A stretch of 64,000 bases of DNA from Cryptosporangium minutisporangium (GTDB taxonomy: Bacteria > Actinomycetota > Actinomycetes > Mycobacteriales > Cryptosporangiaceae). The notes under the pieces were generated by a model, which worked only from the letters and a program-made list of their open reading frames with translations, did not search any database and was not told where the DNA came from. The stretch spans positions 1 through 64,000 of the forward strand of contig NZ_BAAAYN010000006.1 of NCBI RefSeq assembly GCF_039536245.1. Direction: 5' to 3'. This document shows positions 1-9,821 of the stretch, piece after piece (position 1 is the stretch's first letter; the number at the start of each line of letters is the position of its first letter). The position numbers were made by a program, and so were the translations under genes.

Positions 1-222
1 GGACATCCGGCCACCCTCCCCGCCGCTCGCGGTAGCGCCGCCGGCTCTCTGCTGGTCTCCTCACAGGTCTCTCACCTTTGGACAGTGGGCCGAACGCCGA
101 TGTGTGGCGTGCTGAACATTCGTTGATGTAGGGGTGAACGATTGGCCGCGGAGTTCGGTGGTTCGGTGGCGGCGTCCGCCGTGGAGGAGTTACATAGCCG
201 TGCGCCGAGCGGAGGAGTTCGC

Positions 223-1212
223 ATGTCGTTGTCCCGGCCCGCTGGTTCGCCGGGCCCCGGCGGGCGCCTGGTCGACGTCGGGGAGCAGCGGCTCTGGGTC
301 CTGGAGTGCGGCGCCGGGCCGGCCGTGGTGTTCTGCCACGGCTTCCCCGGCCTGGGGTACAGCTGGCGGCGACAGTTGCCGGTGCTCGCCGAGCACGGGT
401 TCCGGGCCGTCGCCCCCGATATGCGCGGCTACGGCGGCAGCGACCGCCCGGCCGATCCGGGCTCCTACGACCGACGCAGCACCGTCGCGGACATGGTCGG
501 GTTGCTGGACGCCCTCGGCATCGAGCAGGCGGTGTTCGTCGGCCACGACTTCGGTGCCGGGCTGGTGTGGGACCTGCCCCAGTGGGCGCCGGGGCGAGTA
601 CGCGGCCTCGTCGTGCTCAGCGTGCCGCGGGCCGCCCCGGGACGGGCCCGCCCCACCGACGTCTACGCCGCGGTCGGCGCACGCCACTTCTTCCACCTGC
701 ACTATTTCCAGCAGGCGGGCGTCGCGGACGCCGAGCTCGACGCCGCTCCCGAAGCGTTCCTCCGTCGGGTGTTCTGGGCGCTGGGCGGCGGCGGGAGCTA
801 CGCCGACGTCTTCAGCCACCCGGCGCAGGGCAACGGCTACCTCGACGTACTCCCCGAAGCGCCACCGCTGCCGTGGCCCTGGCTCCCGCGCGACGAGTTC
901 GACGTCTACGTGGATGTCTTCGGGCGTACCGGTTTCACCGGCGGGTTGAATTGGTACCGGGCCGCCGATCACGTCTGGCGGGAGAAGCTCACCCGCCCGG
1001 ACGAGCCGGTGACCGTGCCCACCCTGTTCGTCACGGGCAACCGGGACCCGGTTGCGCTGATCATGGGCGAGGCCGCGCTGCGCGCGATGCGGGAGAGCGT
1101 CCCCGGCCTACGCGGGGTGCACGTCCTGCCGGGAGCGGGCCACTTCGTGCAGATGGAGGCGGCCGACGAGGTCAACCGGCTCATGCTGAATTTCCTCGCC
1201 ACCCTGCGCTGA
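223..1212 (+). CDS. Alpha/beta hydrolase, epoxide-hydrolase-like
   Basis: This is a soluble alpha/beta-hydrolase of 329 aa. It shows the oxyanion-hole HGFP motif near residue 39 and a GHDFG nucleophile elbow in which Asp109 would be the nucleophile, the pattern of epoxide hydrolases and haloalkane dehalogenases rather than serine esterases. A C-terminal GAGHF segment supplies the catalytic His. I chose the ATG at 223 because a GGAGGAG ribosome binding site lies 5 nt upstream; the frame is open back to a TTG at 142 but that stretch looks non-coding. The substrate is unknown. The next gene starts 46 bp downstream on the same strand and encodes an exporter, so the two may be co-expressed. The family call is secure; epoxide versus dehalogenase activity is an inference. 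Confidence 0.85.
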   Translation: MSLSRPAGSPGPGGRLVDVGEQRLWVLECGAGPAVVFCHGFPGLGYSWRRQLPVLAEHGFRAVAPDMRGYGGSDRPADPGSYDRRSTVADMVGLLDALGIEQAVFVGHDFGAGLVWDLPQWAPGRVRGLVVLSVPRAAPGRARPTDVYAAVGARHFFHLHYFQQAGVADAELDAAPEAFLRRVFWALGGGGSYADVFSHPAQGNGYLDVLPEAPPLPWPWLPRDEFDVYVDVFGRTGFTGGLNWYRAADHVWREKLTRPDEPVTVPTLFVTGNRDPVALIMGEAALRAMRESVPGLRGVHVLPGAGHFVQMEAADEVNRLMLNFLATLR

Positions 1213-1258
1213 GCGCCACTCTTGATTTCAAGCGTGGTTGAGGTTTTAGCGTCGCTCC

Positions 1259-2863
1259 ATGAACACGATCGTCGCTGCTCGGGCCGGGAGACGTGAATGG
1301 GCCGGGCTGGCCGTGCTCGCGTTGCCCACCGTGATGGCCTCGCTGGAACTGACCATCCCGAACCTCGCCCTGCCGGCGATCTCGCAGGACCTCTCGCTCA
1401 CCAGCGCGCAGTCACTGTGGATCGTCGACATCTACGGCTTCCTCCTCGCCGGCTCACTGATCACGATGGGAACGCTCGGCGACCGCATCGGCCGCCGTCG
1501 GCTACTGATGATCGGATCGACGTTGTTCGGCGTCGCCTCCGTGCTCGCCGCCTACTCCACCAGCGCTGAGATGCTGATCCTGACCCGGGCGCTGCTCGGC
1601 CTCGCCGGTGCGACGCTGATGCCGGCCGCGCTCTCGCTGGCCGCCTCCCTGTTCCGGGATCCCCGGCAGCGGACGGTGGCGATCAGCATCGTCATCGCCA
1701 GCGTCGCAGGCGGCACCGCGATCGGCCCGCTGATCGGTGGCTGGATACTCCAGCACTTCTGGTGGGGCGCGGTGTTCCTCATCGCGGCGCCGGTCACCGT
1801 ACTCATCGTCGCCCTCAGCCCGCTCCTGCTGCCGGAGCACCGCGAGGAGCGGCCAGGCAGGATGGATCTGGCGAGCGCCGCGTTGTCGCTGGTGGCCGTG
1901 CTCTCGGTGATCTACGGCCTCAAACATCTGGCGGCCGGCGGTCTGGACGCCGTGTCCATCGGATCCCTCGTGATCGGTCTGCTCCTCGGGGCCTGGTTCG
2001 TCCACCGGCAGCACCGCAGCAACCCGCTGGTCGACCTCCGGCTGTTCCGCTCCGCCTCGTTCAGCGTCTCGCTGAGCACGCTGCTGTTCGGTGTCTTCGT
2101 CCTCTTCGGTGCGAACTTCTTCCTCGCGCAGTACCTCCAGTTGGTATTCGGGCTCTCGCCGCTGCGCGCCGGGCTGTGGACCGTGCCGTCGGCGTGCGGC
2201 GTCATCGTGGGTTCCATGCTCGCGCCGATGCTCGTGCGCCGGGTGCGCCCGGGATACGTGGTCGGTGCCGGTCTGGCACTCTCTGCCGTCGGATTCGCGG
2301 TGCTGACCCTGGTGGTGCCGGGTACCGGGCTCCCGCTGCTGGTGGTCGGCTCCGTCGTCATCTCGCTCGGCCTCGGGCCCATGATGACGCTCACCACCGA
2401 GCTCGTCGTCGGCTCCGCACCACCGGAGCGGGCCGGCGAGGCTTCCGCCCTGTCGGAGACGGCGCCCGAGCTGGGCGGCGCACTCGGCATCGCGATCCTC
2501 GGCAGCGCCGGTACCGCCGTCTATCGCGCCCAGATGGCCGATACGGTCCCACCCGGCCTGCCGGAGGACGCGACGCGGGCCGCGGAGGAGACCTTGGGCG
2601 GCGCCGTCTCGGCCGCCGAGCAGGTGCCGGACCCGGTCGGCGATCAGCTGCTCGACACCGCCCGAGAGGCCTTCACCGACGGGCTGCACCTGATCGCCGG
2701 GATCAGCATCGTCGTGCTGGTCGCCACGGCGGTCGGGATCTCGGTCCTGCTCCGCCACATCCGTCCCTCTAACGAGTCGGAGCAGGGGAGAGAGGTCACG
2801 GGAGCGTCAGCGTCACGGCGATCGCCGGGCCGAACGCCACGCTCAGCAGGTACACCACGGTGA
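1259..2863 (+). CDS. MFS drug exporter, DHA2 (14-TM) family
   Basis: This 534-aa integral membrane protein has the features of the DHA2/EmrB-QacA proton-driven multidrug exporters. The MFS motif A (GDRIGRRR) sits near residues 71-78, and there are many hydrophobic helices consistent with 14 TM segments. An Arg/Ser-rich tail follows the last helix. No ribosome binding site precedes the ATG; a TAGCGT hexamer ends 6 nt before it, so the message may be leaderless. Its last 68 bp overlap the 3' end of the convergent MFS gene at 2796-3989, so the two genes read into each other. The cargo cannot be predicted. Confidence 0.87.
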   Translation: MNTIVAARAGRREWAGLAVLALPTVMASLELTIPNLALPAISQDLSLTSAQSLWIVDIYGFLLAGSLITMGTLGDRIGRRRLLMIGSTLFGVASVLAAYSTSAEMLILTRALLGLAGATLMPAALSLAASLFRDPRQRTVAISIVIASVAGGTAIGPLIGGWILQHFWWGAVFLIAAPVTVLIVALSPLLLPEHREERPGRMDLASAALSLVAVLSVIYGLKHLAAGGLDAVSIGSLVIGLLLGAWFVHRQHRSNPLVDLRLFRSASFSVSLSTLLFGVFVLFGANFFLAQYLQLVFGLSPLRAGLWTVPSACGVIVGSMLAPMLVRRVRPGYVVGAGLALSAVGFAVLTLVVPGTGLPLLVVGSVVISLGLGPMMTLTTELVVGSAPPERAGEASALSETAPELGGALGIAILGSAGTAVYRAQMADTVPPGLPEDATRAAEETLGGAVSAAEQVPDPVGDQLLDTAREAFTDGLHLIAGISIVVLVATAVGISVLLRHIRPSNESEQGREVTGASASRRSPGRTPRSAGTPR

Positions 2864-3989
2864 ACAGTCCCAGCGCCTCCGCCCGGGAGGAGGCGGGGAC
2901 GACCGCGGTGGCGCGGACGGCGAGAGCGCCCTGACCGGTGGCGGCGGCCAACGAAGCGGTAGCCATCGCGGCCAGCAGCAGCGGTACGGCGGTAGCGACC
3001 GCGGCCACCAACGGTGCGGCGACACCGGCGGCGAGAAGGGCGGCGACCACCACGCGGGGCGACACCCGGGCGGACACCGCGACCAGGAACGCCGAGCAGA
3101 GACCCCCGAACAGGTAGGGAGCCAGCAGCACCACCCCGGTATGCGCACTCGTCCAACCGGTGTGGGACTGCAGCAGGTCCGGTGCGGCGTACAGCAGGGC
3201 GAAGTTGCCCACGCCCAGCGCGAAAGCCAGCGCGCACGCCGCCAGGAACCGCGGGTTGCCGATCAGGACGGCGGGCACGGCGCCGTCGGGCCGGGAGCGT
3301 ACCCGTGCGGCCACGAGCAGCAGCAACACGACGGCGGCCGGTCCGGCGGCGAGCGGTCGGTGCGGAACGACGACCAGCGCGGTGACGAGCAGGGCCAGCA
3401 GGACCATGCCGAGCCCGTCGAAGGGCGTCCGCGCCTGCTCCGGCGCGGTACCGCCCCGGCGGGTCGCGGGGACCGCCAGTACCGACAGCAACGGCAAGGC
3501 GAGCGCGGCCCGCCACGAGAACACGTCGGCGACGAGCGCACCGACCAGCGGTCCGGTGGCACCGACGACCGCCAGCGACGCGGTCGCAACGCCCATCCGC
3601 CGGGCCGAGTCGGCCAGGCTCATCGCCGCGATCGTCAGCCCGGCCGAGCCCAGCGCCTGCACCGCGGCGCCCACGACCAGCACCGGCAGGACCGGGGCCA
3701 GCACGATCAGCAGAGTCCCGGCGGACAGCAGTGCGGCCGAGGCGGTCAGCAGGGCCGGCAGCCCGCGGCGGGCCGGCAGCGCGGCCAGCAGCGCGGTTCC
3801 CAGCGCGATGCCCCAGCCGAAGGCGGCCACGGTCAGGGCAGCCGCGCCGGGTCGCACGGCCAGGGCCCGCGCGACGTCGTCGACGATCAGCGCCGGCGCG
3901 GCGATCCCGAACGACAGTGGACCGGCCAGCACCGCGAGCCAGGGCGTCGACACCCGGCGCGCAGCCGTCGGGGCGGTAGAGACGGTCAC
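2796..3989 (-). CDS. MFS transporter (12-TM)
   Basis: This is a 397-aa membrane protein of the major facilitator superfamily. Hydrophobic helices are spread over its whole length, and it has the size of a 12-TM DHA1-type exporter, for example of the chloramphenicol-resistance group. It converges on and overlaps the DHA2 exporter by 68 bp, and it diverges from the SARP-type regulator at 4102. The 112-bp divergent intergenic region carries an inverted repeat (4038-4053), so control by a local DNA-binding protein is plausible. The substrate is unknown. Confidence 0.83.
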   Translation of the reverse strand: MTVSTAPTAARRVSTPWLAVLAGPLSFGIAAPALIVDDVARALAVRPGAAALTVAAFGWGIALGTALLAALPARRGLPALLTASAALLSAGTLLIVLAPVLPVLVVGAAVQALGSAGLTIAAMSLADSARRMGVATASLAVVGATGPLVGALVADVFSWRAALALPLLSVLAVPATRRGGTAPEQARTPFDGLGMVLLALLVTALVVVPHRPLAAGPAAVVLLLLVAARVRSRPDGAVPAVLIGNPRFLAACALAFALGVGNFALLYAAPDLLQSHTGWTSAHTGVVLLAPYLFGGLCSAFLVAVSARVSPRVVVAALLAAGVAAPLVAAVATAVPLLLAAMATASLAAATGQGALAVRATAVVPASSRAEALGLFTVVYLLSVAFGPAIAVTLTLP

Positions 3990-4037
3990 GGGACGCTCCT
4001 TCGATGTCGGGTCGCGTCCAGCCTGGTGACGCCACTT

Positions 4038-4056
4038 ACGGTCGACTGACCGTCGG
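4038..4056. promoter_or_regulatory. Inverted repeat between exporter and SARP regulator
   Basis: ACGGTC and GACCGT flank a 4-bp GACT spacer (4038-4053) in the divergent promoter region. The overlapping 14-mer CGACTGACCGTCGG (4043-4056) differs at one base from the core of the perfect palindrome at 12440-12458. This makes it a candidate regulator binding site. No binding evidence exists. Confidence 0.4.
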
Positions 4057-4101
4057 CTGACCCGCGCCGGGCCGGGGCCCCCGGCCGGTTACCGTTGCGT
4101 C

Positions 4102-7100
4102 GTGCGATTCGGGGTGCTCGGCACGGTGGCGGTGTGGACGTCGGCGGGCGCCGCCGTCGCCGTGCCCGGCCTGAAGGTCCGGGCGTTGCTGGCCGACCTG
4201 CTGGTGCACGAGGGGCGTCCGGTCTCCGCCGACCGGCTCGTCGAAGACCTGTGGGCCGAAGGGGCGCCCGGCAAGCCGCTCGGAGCGTTGCAGGCCAAGG
4301 TGTCGCAACTGCGCCGGGCACTGGAGACCGGCGAGCCCGGTGGGCGGGAGCTGGTCGGGTTCGACGACGTCGGGTACCGGTTGCGGGTCGCCGCCGAAGC
4401 CGTCGACGCCGGCCAGTTCGGCGCCCTGCTCGCGCGCTCGCGGGTGCAGCCGGAGCCGGCGCGGCGGGTCGCCCTGCTGACCGAGGCACTGGCCCTGTGG
4501 CGCGGTCCGGCCTACGCCGACTTCGCCGACGAAACGTTCGCGCGCCCGGCCGTCGAGCGGCTCGGTGAGCAGCGGCTGACCGCCCTGGAGGACCTCGCCG
4601 AGGCGCGGCTCGCGCTCGGTGAGCACACCGTGCTCGCCAGCGAGCTGGCCGACCTCGTGACCGAGCATCCGTGGCGCGAACGCCTGCGGGCGGCGTATCT
4701 CCGCGCGCTCTACGGCTCGGGACGCCAGCGCGAAGCGCTCGCCGCCTACGAGCGGTTCCGCGACGACCTGCGCGACGAGTTTGGCCTGGATCCGGGCCCG
4801 GAGCTGGTCGAGCTGCACCTGGCGATCCTGCGGCAGGACCCCTCCCTGCGACCGCAGACGTCGTCGCCGATCCGGGCCAGGACCAACCTGCCCGCCCCCG
4901 CGTCCACCGGGCCGCACGGCGGGTTGATCGGGCGCGGCGAGGCGGTCGAGGCCGTGCGCGAGCGGTTGGCGGACGAGCGACTGGTGACCCTGACCGGCCC
5001 CGGTGGAGTGGGCAAGACGCGGTTGGCGGTCGAGGCGGCGCGCACGCTCGCCGACCGGTTCCCGGACGGCGTCTGGATCGTGGAGCTGGCCGGGCAGCCG
5101 GCCCGTATGGAGCCGGCAGCGTCGGCGTCGATCGCCGCCGCGGTCGCCGACACCATCGACATCCGCGAGGACAGCGCGCCGGGCCTGCCAGGGGATCGGT
5201 CGCGGGACGCCACCGAGCGGCTCGTCGACGCGCTGCGTGACCGGCGGGCACTGCTGGTGCTGGACAACTGCGAGCACGTCGTCGTGCCGGTCGCCCACCT
5301 GGCCGAGAAGCTGCTCGGTGCAGCCGCCGACCTGCGGCTCCTCGCCACCGGTCGGGAGCCGCTCGGCGTCGCGGAGGAGGCCACGTTGCCGGTGCCGCCG
5401 CTGGCGCTGCCCGAGCCGCAGGCCACGGTGGAGCAGGTGGCGCAGGCCCCCGCGGTGCGGCTGTTCCTGGCCCGCGCCCGCGCCGCCGAGCCGCGCTTCA
5501 CCCTGGACGCCGCCACCGCCGCCACCGTCGCGACGATCTGCCGACGCCTCGACGGCGTACCGCTGGCGTTGGAGCTGGCCGCGTCCCGCCTGCGGGCACT
5601 GGACCTGGCGGAGCTGGCGGCCCGGCTCGACGACCGGTTCCGGTTGCTGTCGTCCGGCCGGCGTACCGCACCGCCGCGTCAGCAAACCCTGCGTGCCGTC
5701 ATCGACTGGAGCTGGGAGCTGCTGTCGGATCCTGAACGGGCGGTGCTTCGACGGCTGGCCGTCTTCGCCGACGGCGCCACGCTGCCCGCCGCCGAGCAGG
5801 TGTGCGCCGGCGGGGAGGTGTCGCCCGAGGACGTTCTCGACGTGTTGGCACGGCTGGTCGACCGCTCCCTCGTCAGCGTGCGGCACGGCGAACACCCGCG
5901 CCGCTATCGGCTGCTGGAGACCGTCGCCGCCTACGGCTCCGAGCAGCTCGAACGCGCTGGTGAGACCGTCGCGACGCGCCGCGAGCACGCGGATTTCTTC
6001 GCCCGCGTCGCCGACGACGCCGCACCGCGGCTGCGCGGCCACGACCAGCACGCCGCGCTGCGCGAACTCGACAGCGACAGCGCGAACCTGCGGGCTGCGC
6101 TGGACGCCGCGGCGATCCACGGCTGGGCGCACCAGGGCCTACGGCTGGCCACCTCGCTGGCCTGGTACCGGCTGTTGCGGGGCCGCCTCCGCGAGGCCGG
6201 ACCGATGTTGCGGACGGCAATGGAGACCGCGCCGAACGGCGAGGGCGACGCCGCGCCCGAGGCGCTGCGGCTGCGTGCGTCGATGTGGCTGGTCGCCATT
6301 GCCACCAGCGACGGCGATCCGGCCGCGCCGCGACAGCGGGTGCTCGACCGGTACCCGGCCACCGACGCGCAGGGCCGGGCGTTCGCGCAGTGGCTGTTCG
6401 CCTTCACGCTGCGCGGCTCCGGCGACGCAACCGAGGCCGCGCGCCTGGTCGACGCGGCGCTGGCGACGTTCCGCGCGGCCGGCGACCGGTGGGGGATCGC
6501 GGCGGCCCTGGCCATCCGGGTCGAGCTGGCGCTCGTGCACGGTGACCTCTCGACCGCGCAGCACGACTGCGAGACCAGCCGCTCGTTGTTCGTGCAGCTC
6601 GGCGACTCCTGGGGGCAGGCGCACTCGACCACCCTGCTGGGCACCCTGGCCGAGATCCGCGGCGACTACGCGGCCGCCGGAGCGTCGTACCGCGAGGCGC
6701 TGCGTATCGCCGAGCATTTGCGGCTGTGGACGTCGGTGTCCCGGCAATTGGCCAGCCTCGGCCGGTTGGCGCTCCTGACGGACGACCACGAGGACGCCGT
6801 GGCGTACCACGAGCGTGCGCTGCGGTTGGCCGAGGAGCAGTCGAACCGGTCCGCGGCCGCGTTCGCCGGCACCGGCCTGGCGATGGTCGCCCGCCGACGC
6901 GGCGACCTCGACGACGCCGAGTTCCGCCAGCGGGGTCTGCTCGACTGGAACCGCCAAGCCGGTTACCTGCCGGGCTGCGCGCTCGCGCTGGCGGAGCTGG
7001 GATTCGTTGCCGAGCAGCGCGGTGACGCCGCCGCCGCCGAACGTCACCACCGCGAGGCCCTCGATGCCGCGCGTGCCACCGGGGACCGCCGGGCCGTCGC

Positions 7101-7371
7101 CCTGGCGATGGAGGGCCTGGCCGGCGCCGCCAGCCTGGCCGGCGAGCACCCGCATGCCGCCCGTCTGCTGGGTGTGGCCGGAGCGCTGCGCGAGGCGGCA
7201 GGCTTCCCGCTGCCGGCCGGGGAACGCTACGACGTGGATCGGATCACCGCGCGGGTTCGCGCGGCGCTCGGGGCCGACGAGTACGCCGCCGAACTGGGGC
7301 GTGGCGCGCGGCTGGGTCCCGACGATCCGGCGGTGACGGGAGATGGTCAGCGCACCGTCACCGCACGGTAA
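4102..7371 (+). CDS. SARP/AfsR-type regulator (BTAD + NB-ARC ATPase + TPR)
   Basis: This 1089-aa protein combines an N-terminal OmpR-like winged helix (about residues 1-95), a bacterial transcriptional activation domain (about 100-245), an NB-ARC/STAND ATPase, and a long helical TPR-like C-terminus. The P-loop GPGGVGKT lies near residue 299 and a Walker-B-like LLVLDN strand near 385. The family comprises AfsR-like activators that often control secondary metabolism or exporters. The start is a GTG without a ribosome binding site, 6 nt after a TACCGT hexamer, which suggests a leaderless mRNA. It diverges from the MFS gene at 2796-3989, the most likely local target. No biosynthetic cluster is visible nearby. 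Confidence 0.88.
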   Translation: MRFGVLGTVAVWTSAGAAVAVPGLKVRALLADLLVHEGRPVSADRLVEDLWAEGAPGKPLGALQAKVSQLRRALETGEPGGRELVGFDDVGYRLRVAAEAVDAGQFGALLARSRVQPEPARRVALLTEALALWRGPAYADFADETFARPAVERLGEQRLTALEDLAEARLALGEHTVLASELADLVTEHPWRERLRAAYLRALYGSGRQREALAAYERFRDDLRDEFGLDPGPELVELHLAILRQDPSLRPQTSSPIRARTNLPAPASTGPHGGLIGRGEAVEAVRERLADERLVTLTGPGGVGKTRLAVEAARTLADRFPDGVWIVELAGQPARMEPAASASIAAAVADTIDIREDSAPGLPGDRSRDATERLVDALRDRRALLVLDNCEHVVVPVAHLAEKLLGAAADLRLLATGREPLGVAEEATLPVPPLALPEPQATVEQVAQAPAVRLFLARARAAEPRFTLDAATAATVATICRRLDGVPLALELAASRLRALDLAELAARLDDRFRLLSSGRRTAPPRQQTLRAVIDWSWELLSDPERAVLRRLAVFADGATLPAAEQVCAGGEVSPEDVLDVLARLVDRSLVSVRHGEHPRRYRLLETVAAYGSEQLERAGETVATRREHADFFARVADDAAPRLRGHDQHAALRELDSDSANLRAALDAAAIHGWAHQGLRLATSLAWYRLLRGRLREAGPMLRTAMETAPNGEGDAAPEALRLRASMWLVAIATSDGDPAAPRQRVLDRYPATDAQGRAFAQWLFAFTLRGSGDATEAARLVDAALATFRAAGDRWGIAAALAIRVELALVHGDLSTAQHDCETSRSLFVQLGDSWGQAHSTTLLGTLAEIRGDYAAAGASYREALRIAEHLRLWTSVSRQLASLGRLALLTDDHEDAVAYHERALRLAEEQSNRSAAAFAGTGLAMVARRRGDLDDAEFRQRGLLDWNRQAGYLPGCALALAELGFVAEQRGDAAAAERHHREALDAARATGDRRAVALAMEGLAGAASLAGEHPHAARLLGVAGALREAAGFPLPAGERYDVDRITARVRAALGADEYAAELGRGARLGPDDPAVTGDGQRTVTAR

Positions 7372-7414
7372 GTCCCCTCGGCACGGTGGAGGAAACCGAA
7401 CCGAGGAGACCTCC

Positions 7415-8050
7415 ATGCGACGACCGGCAAGCAGGATCGCTGTCATCCACTACTCCGCCACGGGCACCGTGCACCGCCTCGCGCAGGCCTTCGTGGACGG
7501 TGCCGCCGACGCGGGTGCCGAGGTGCGCTTGCGCCGGGTAGCAGAGCTGGCCCCTGACCACGTCATCGACGCGAAGCCGCAGTGGCGGGCCCACCTCGAC
7601 ACCACCGCCGACATCCCCGTCGCGACCCTGGACGACCTGCGGTGGGCCGACGGGTACGCGTTCGGTACGCCGACCCGGTTCGGCAACGTCTGTTCCCAGC
7701 TGCGCCAGTTCCTGGACACCACCACCGCGCCCTGGCAGGCCGAGGAGTTGGCAGACAAGCCCGCCACCGGCTTCACCGCCAGCTACGAGGAGCACGGCGG
7801 CCAAGAGGCGACGCTGCTCAGCCTCTACCAGACGTTCCACCACTGGGGATCCATCGTGCTGCCCGCCGGTTACGTCAACTACGACGTCAGTCATGCCGCG
7901 GGCGGCAACCCGTACGGGGTGAGCCTGGTGGAGAGCCGTGCCGCCCGCGAGCCCGGCTACCTCGAGGCCGTGCTGGAGGCGGCCCGGCACCAGGGCGCCC
8001 GACTCGCCCGTACGGCGGCGGCGCTGGCGGACCTGCGGGCCCGCGTGTGA
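7415..8050 (+). CDS. Flavodoxin-fold NAD(P)H:quinone oxidoreductase, WrbA-like
   Basis: This 211-aa protein begins with an IAVIHYSATGTVHRLA segment, the phosphate-binding loop of flavodoxin/WrbA proteins that holds FMN. It continues with the family's GTPTRFGN block and a Tyr-rich dimer segment. WrbA proteins reduce quinones by two electrons and protect against redox cycling. The ATG at 7415 was chosen because GAGGAG lies 6 nt upstream; the open frame extends further back but overlaps the regulator gene. It follows that gene on the same strand by 43 bp and may be co-transcribed. The motif conservation is good, so I am confident of the family. Confidence 0.87.
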   Translation: MRRPASRIAVIHYSATGTVHRLAQAFVDGAADAGAEVRLRRVAELAPDHVIDAKPQWRAHLDTTADIPVATLDDLRWADGYAFGTPTRFGNVCSQLRQFLDTTTAPWQAEELADKPATGFTASYEEHGGQEATLLSLYQTFHHWGSIVLPAGYVNYDVSHAAGGNPYGVSLVESRAAREPGYLEAVLEAARHQGARLARTAAALADLRARV

Positions 8051-8110
8051 CCCGTGCGTCGGCAGGTCGTGCCCTGGCCGCGTTCAGCGGCCGGGGCGGC
8101 CGAGCTGCGG

Positions 8111-9712
8111 TCAGCTGGTTCGAATGCCGGCGAGGCCGGCGGCGACGAGTTGCCGTATTTCGGCCAGGCGCAGCAGGTGGGCGACCGCAACATAGACGGC
8201 GGTGCTGACGACGCCGGCTGCGGTGAGGGTCACCAGGGCGGCGCTGTAACCGGTGTCGATCATGGGGGTGAGGGCGAAGGCGGTGACGGCGCCGCAGCTG
8301 ACGGCGATCCCGGCTGCGACCGCGACCCGCGCGTGGGTGTGGAGCAGCCGGTGACCGTCGATGCGGCCGAGGCGGCGGCGCAGGATGGCGGCGGCGGCGA
8401 GGAATCCGACGGTGTAGGCGGCAGCGTAGGCGAGAGGGATTCCGACGACGATGGTGGCGCGGGGGAGCAGCCAGGTCGCGACGAGGCAGCCAGCCACGCC
8501 GATGACGGTCACGCCGGTGGCGATCAGTGCAGGGGTCCTGGTGTCCTGGAGGGCGTAGAACCCGCGTTGCAGGATCATGTAGCCGGTGAACGGCAGGAGG
8601 GCGACCCCGAAGGCTGCCACCACAGCTCCCAGGAGGGCGATCGCCGACGACGAGCTTCGGCCGTGGGCGAACAGCAGTGTGGCGATCTGCGGACCGAGTA
8701 CGAGCATGATCGCCGCGATCGGGGCGAGAGCCACCGCGGCGAGCCGCACGCCCTGGGACAAGTCTGCGGTAATCCGGGCGTGGTTGCGGTGGGCCGCGTT
8801 ACGACTGAGCCGGGGCAGCAGGGCGGTCATCACCGACAGGGCGATCACCGCGAACGGCAGGTGGAATACCGCGAGCGCGTTCTGATACGCGCTGATGCCG
8901 CCCGGTCCGCTGGTCGACGCGGTGCGCGTGGCGACCGCGATCAGGACCTGCGCGGCGACGACGGACACGAGCACCCAGCCGGCGAGCCGGCCGACGCGGC
9001 GGAGGCCGATGCCGCGGAGGTCGAGCCGCGGGCGTAACACGAAGCCCGTGCGGGCCAGCGCCCACACCACCAGAGTCATCTGGGCTAGAACGCCCGCGGT
9101 GGTACCGACCGCCAGCAGCAGCACGTGCGTGGCCGTCATCGACGCGATGTCGCTGGCGCCACCGATCAGCAGGTAGATCACCCCGACGGCGATCACGATC
9201 ACGCTGTTGAACAGCGGTGCCCACATCGGTGCGGCGAACCGGCCCCGAATGTTGAGCACAGCACCGGCGGTGGCGCTGACGCCGTAGAACAAAATCTGCG
9301 GCAGGAAGAACCGGCTGAACGCGACCGCCAGTTCGCGCTGCTCGCCGGTGAAGCGGGGCGTATAGATCTCGACCAGCCAGGGCGCCGAGATCATCGCCAC
9401 CACGGTGACGGCCCCGAGTCCGTAGACGATCAACGACAGCAGCCGCTGGGCATAGACGAGCCCGTCATCGGGTTCGGTCAGCGCGGCACGGGCCAGCAGC
9501 GGCACTACCACGCTGGCCATCGCGCCACCGACGACGACCTCGTAGACGGCGTTGGGCAGCGTATTCGCCACGTTGTAGCTGTCGAGCAGCCTGCTCCCCA
9601 GGCCCAGCGCTGACGCCAGCACGACGACGCGCAGGAAGCCGACGGTCCGCGATGCCAAGGTCGCCACTGCCATTCCGCGGCTCGCGCGCCGGACGGAGAA
9701 TGCCTCTGCCAT
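8111..9712 (-). CDS. MurJ/MviN-like lipid II flippase family protein
   Basis: This polytopic membrane protein of 533 aa belongs to the MurJ (MviN) branch of the MOP flippase superfamily. The N-terminal region has the family's LASRTVGFLR signature and a DSYNVANTLPNAVYE loop, followed by about 14 hydrophobic helices. MurJ flips undecaprenyl-linked peptidoglycan precursor across the membrane. The start is ambiguous: ATG 9712 has a weak AAGAAG upstream, while a GTG at 9739 abuts GAGGAGG with no spacing; I favour 9712. It stands alone rather than beside trxB or dnaA genes, so it may be an accessory copy exporting another lipid-linked substrate. Confidence 0.87.
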   Translation of the reverse strand: MAEAFSVRRASRGMAVATLASRTVGFLRVVVLASALGLGSRLLDSYNVANTLPNAVYEVVVGGAMASVVVPLLARAALTEPDDGLVYAQRLLSLIVYGLGAVTVVAMISAPWLVEIYTPRFTGEQRELAVAFSRFFLPQILFYGVSATAGAVLNIRGRFAAPMWAPLFNSVIVIAVGVIYLLIGGASDIASMTATHVLLLAVGTTAGVLAQMTLVVWALARTGFVLRPRLDLRGIGLRRVGRLAGWVLVSVVAAQVLIAVATRTASTSGPGGISAYQNALAVFHLPFAVIALSVMTALLPRLSRNAAHRNHARITADLSQGVRLAAVALAPIAAIMLVLGPQIATLLFAHGRSSSSAIALLGAVVAAFGVALLPFTGYMILQRGFYALQDTRTPALIATGVTVIGVAGCLVATWLLPRATIVVGIPLAYAAAYTVGFLAAAAILRRRLGRIDGHRLLHTHARVAVAAGIAVSCGAVTAFALTPMIDTGYSAALVTLTAAGVVSTAVYVAVAHLLRLAEIRQLVAAGLAGIRTS

Positions 9713-9821
9713 GCCGATCTTCTTAGCGCAGCGTCGCACCCTCCTCGGGCGGCTTCTGCGTAGGTATGCCCAGCTCAGCGAGTGATGTAGAGCGCTCGAC
9801 AGGCGAACTGAATCGATCTAG

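Noticed and set aside
190-972. A 260-codon minus-strand frame
   Set aside because: It mirrors the alpha/beta hydrolase gene and has no recognisable fold.
4036-6132. A 698-codon open frame on the minus strand
   Set aside because: It is antisense to the SARP-type gene, is Arg/Gly/Gln-rich, and shows no domain. High GC makes such shadow frames common.
5003-6778. Long Arg/Ser/Trp-rich plus-strand frame
   Set aside because: It is an alternate frame of the NB-ARC region with low-complexity composition.
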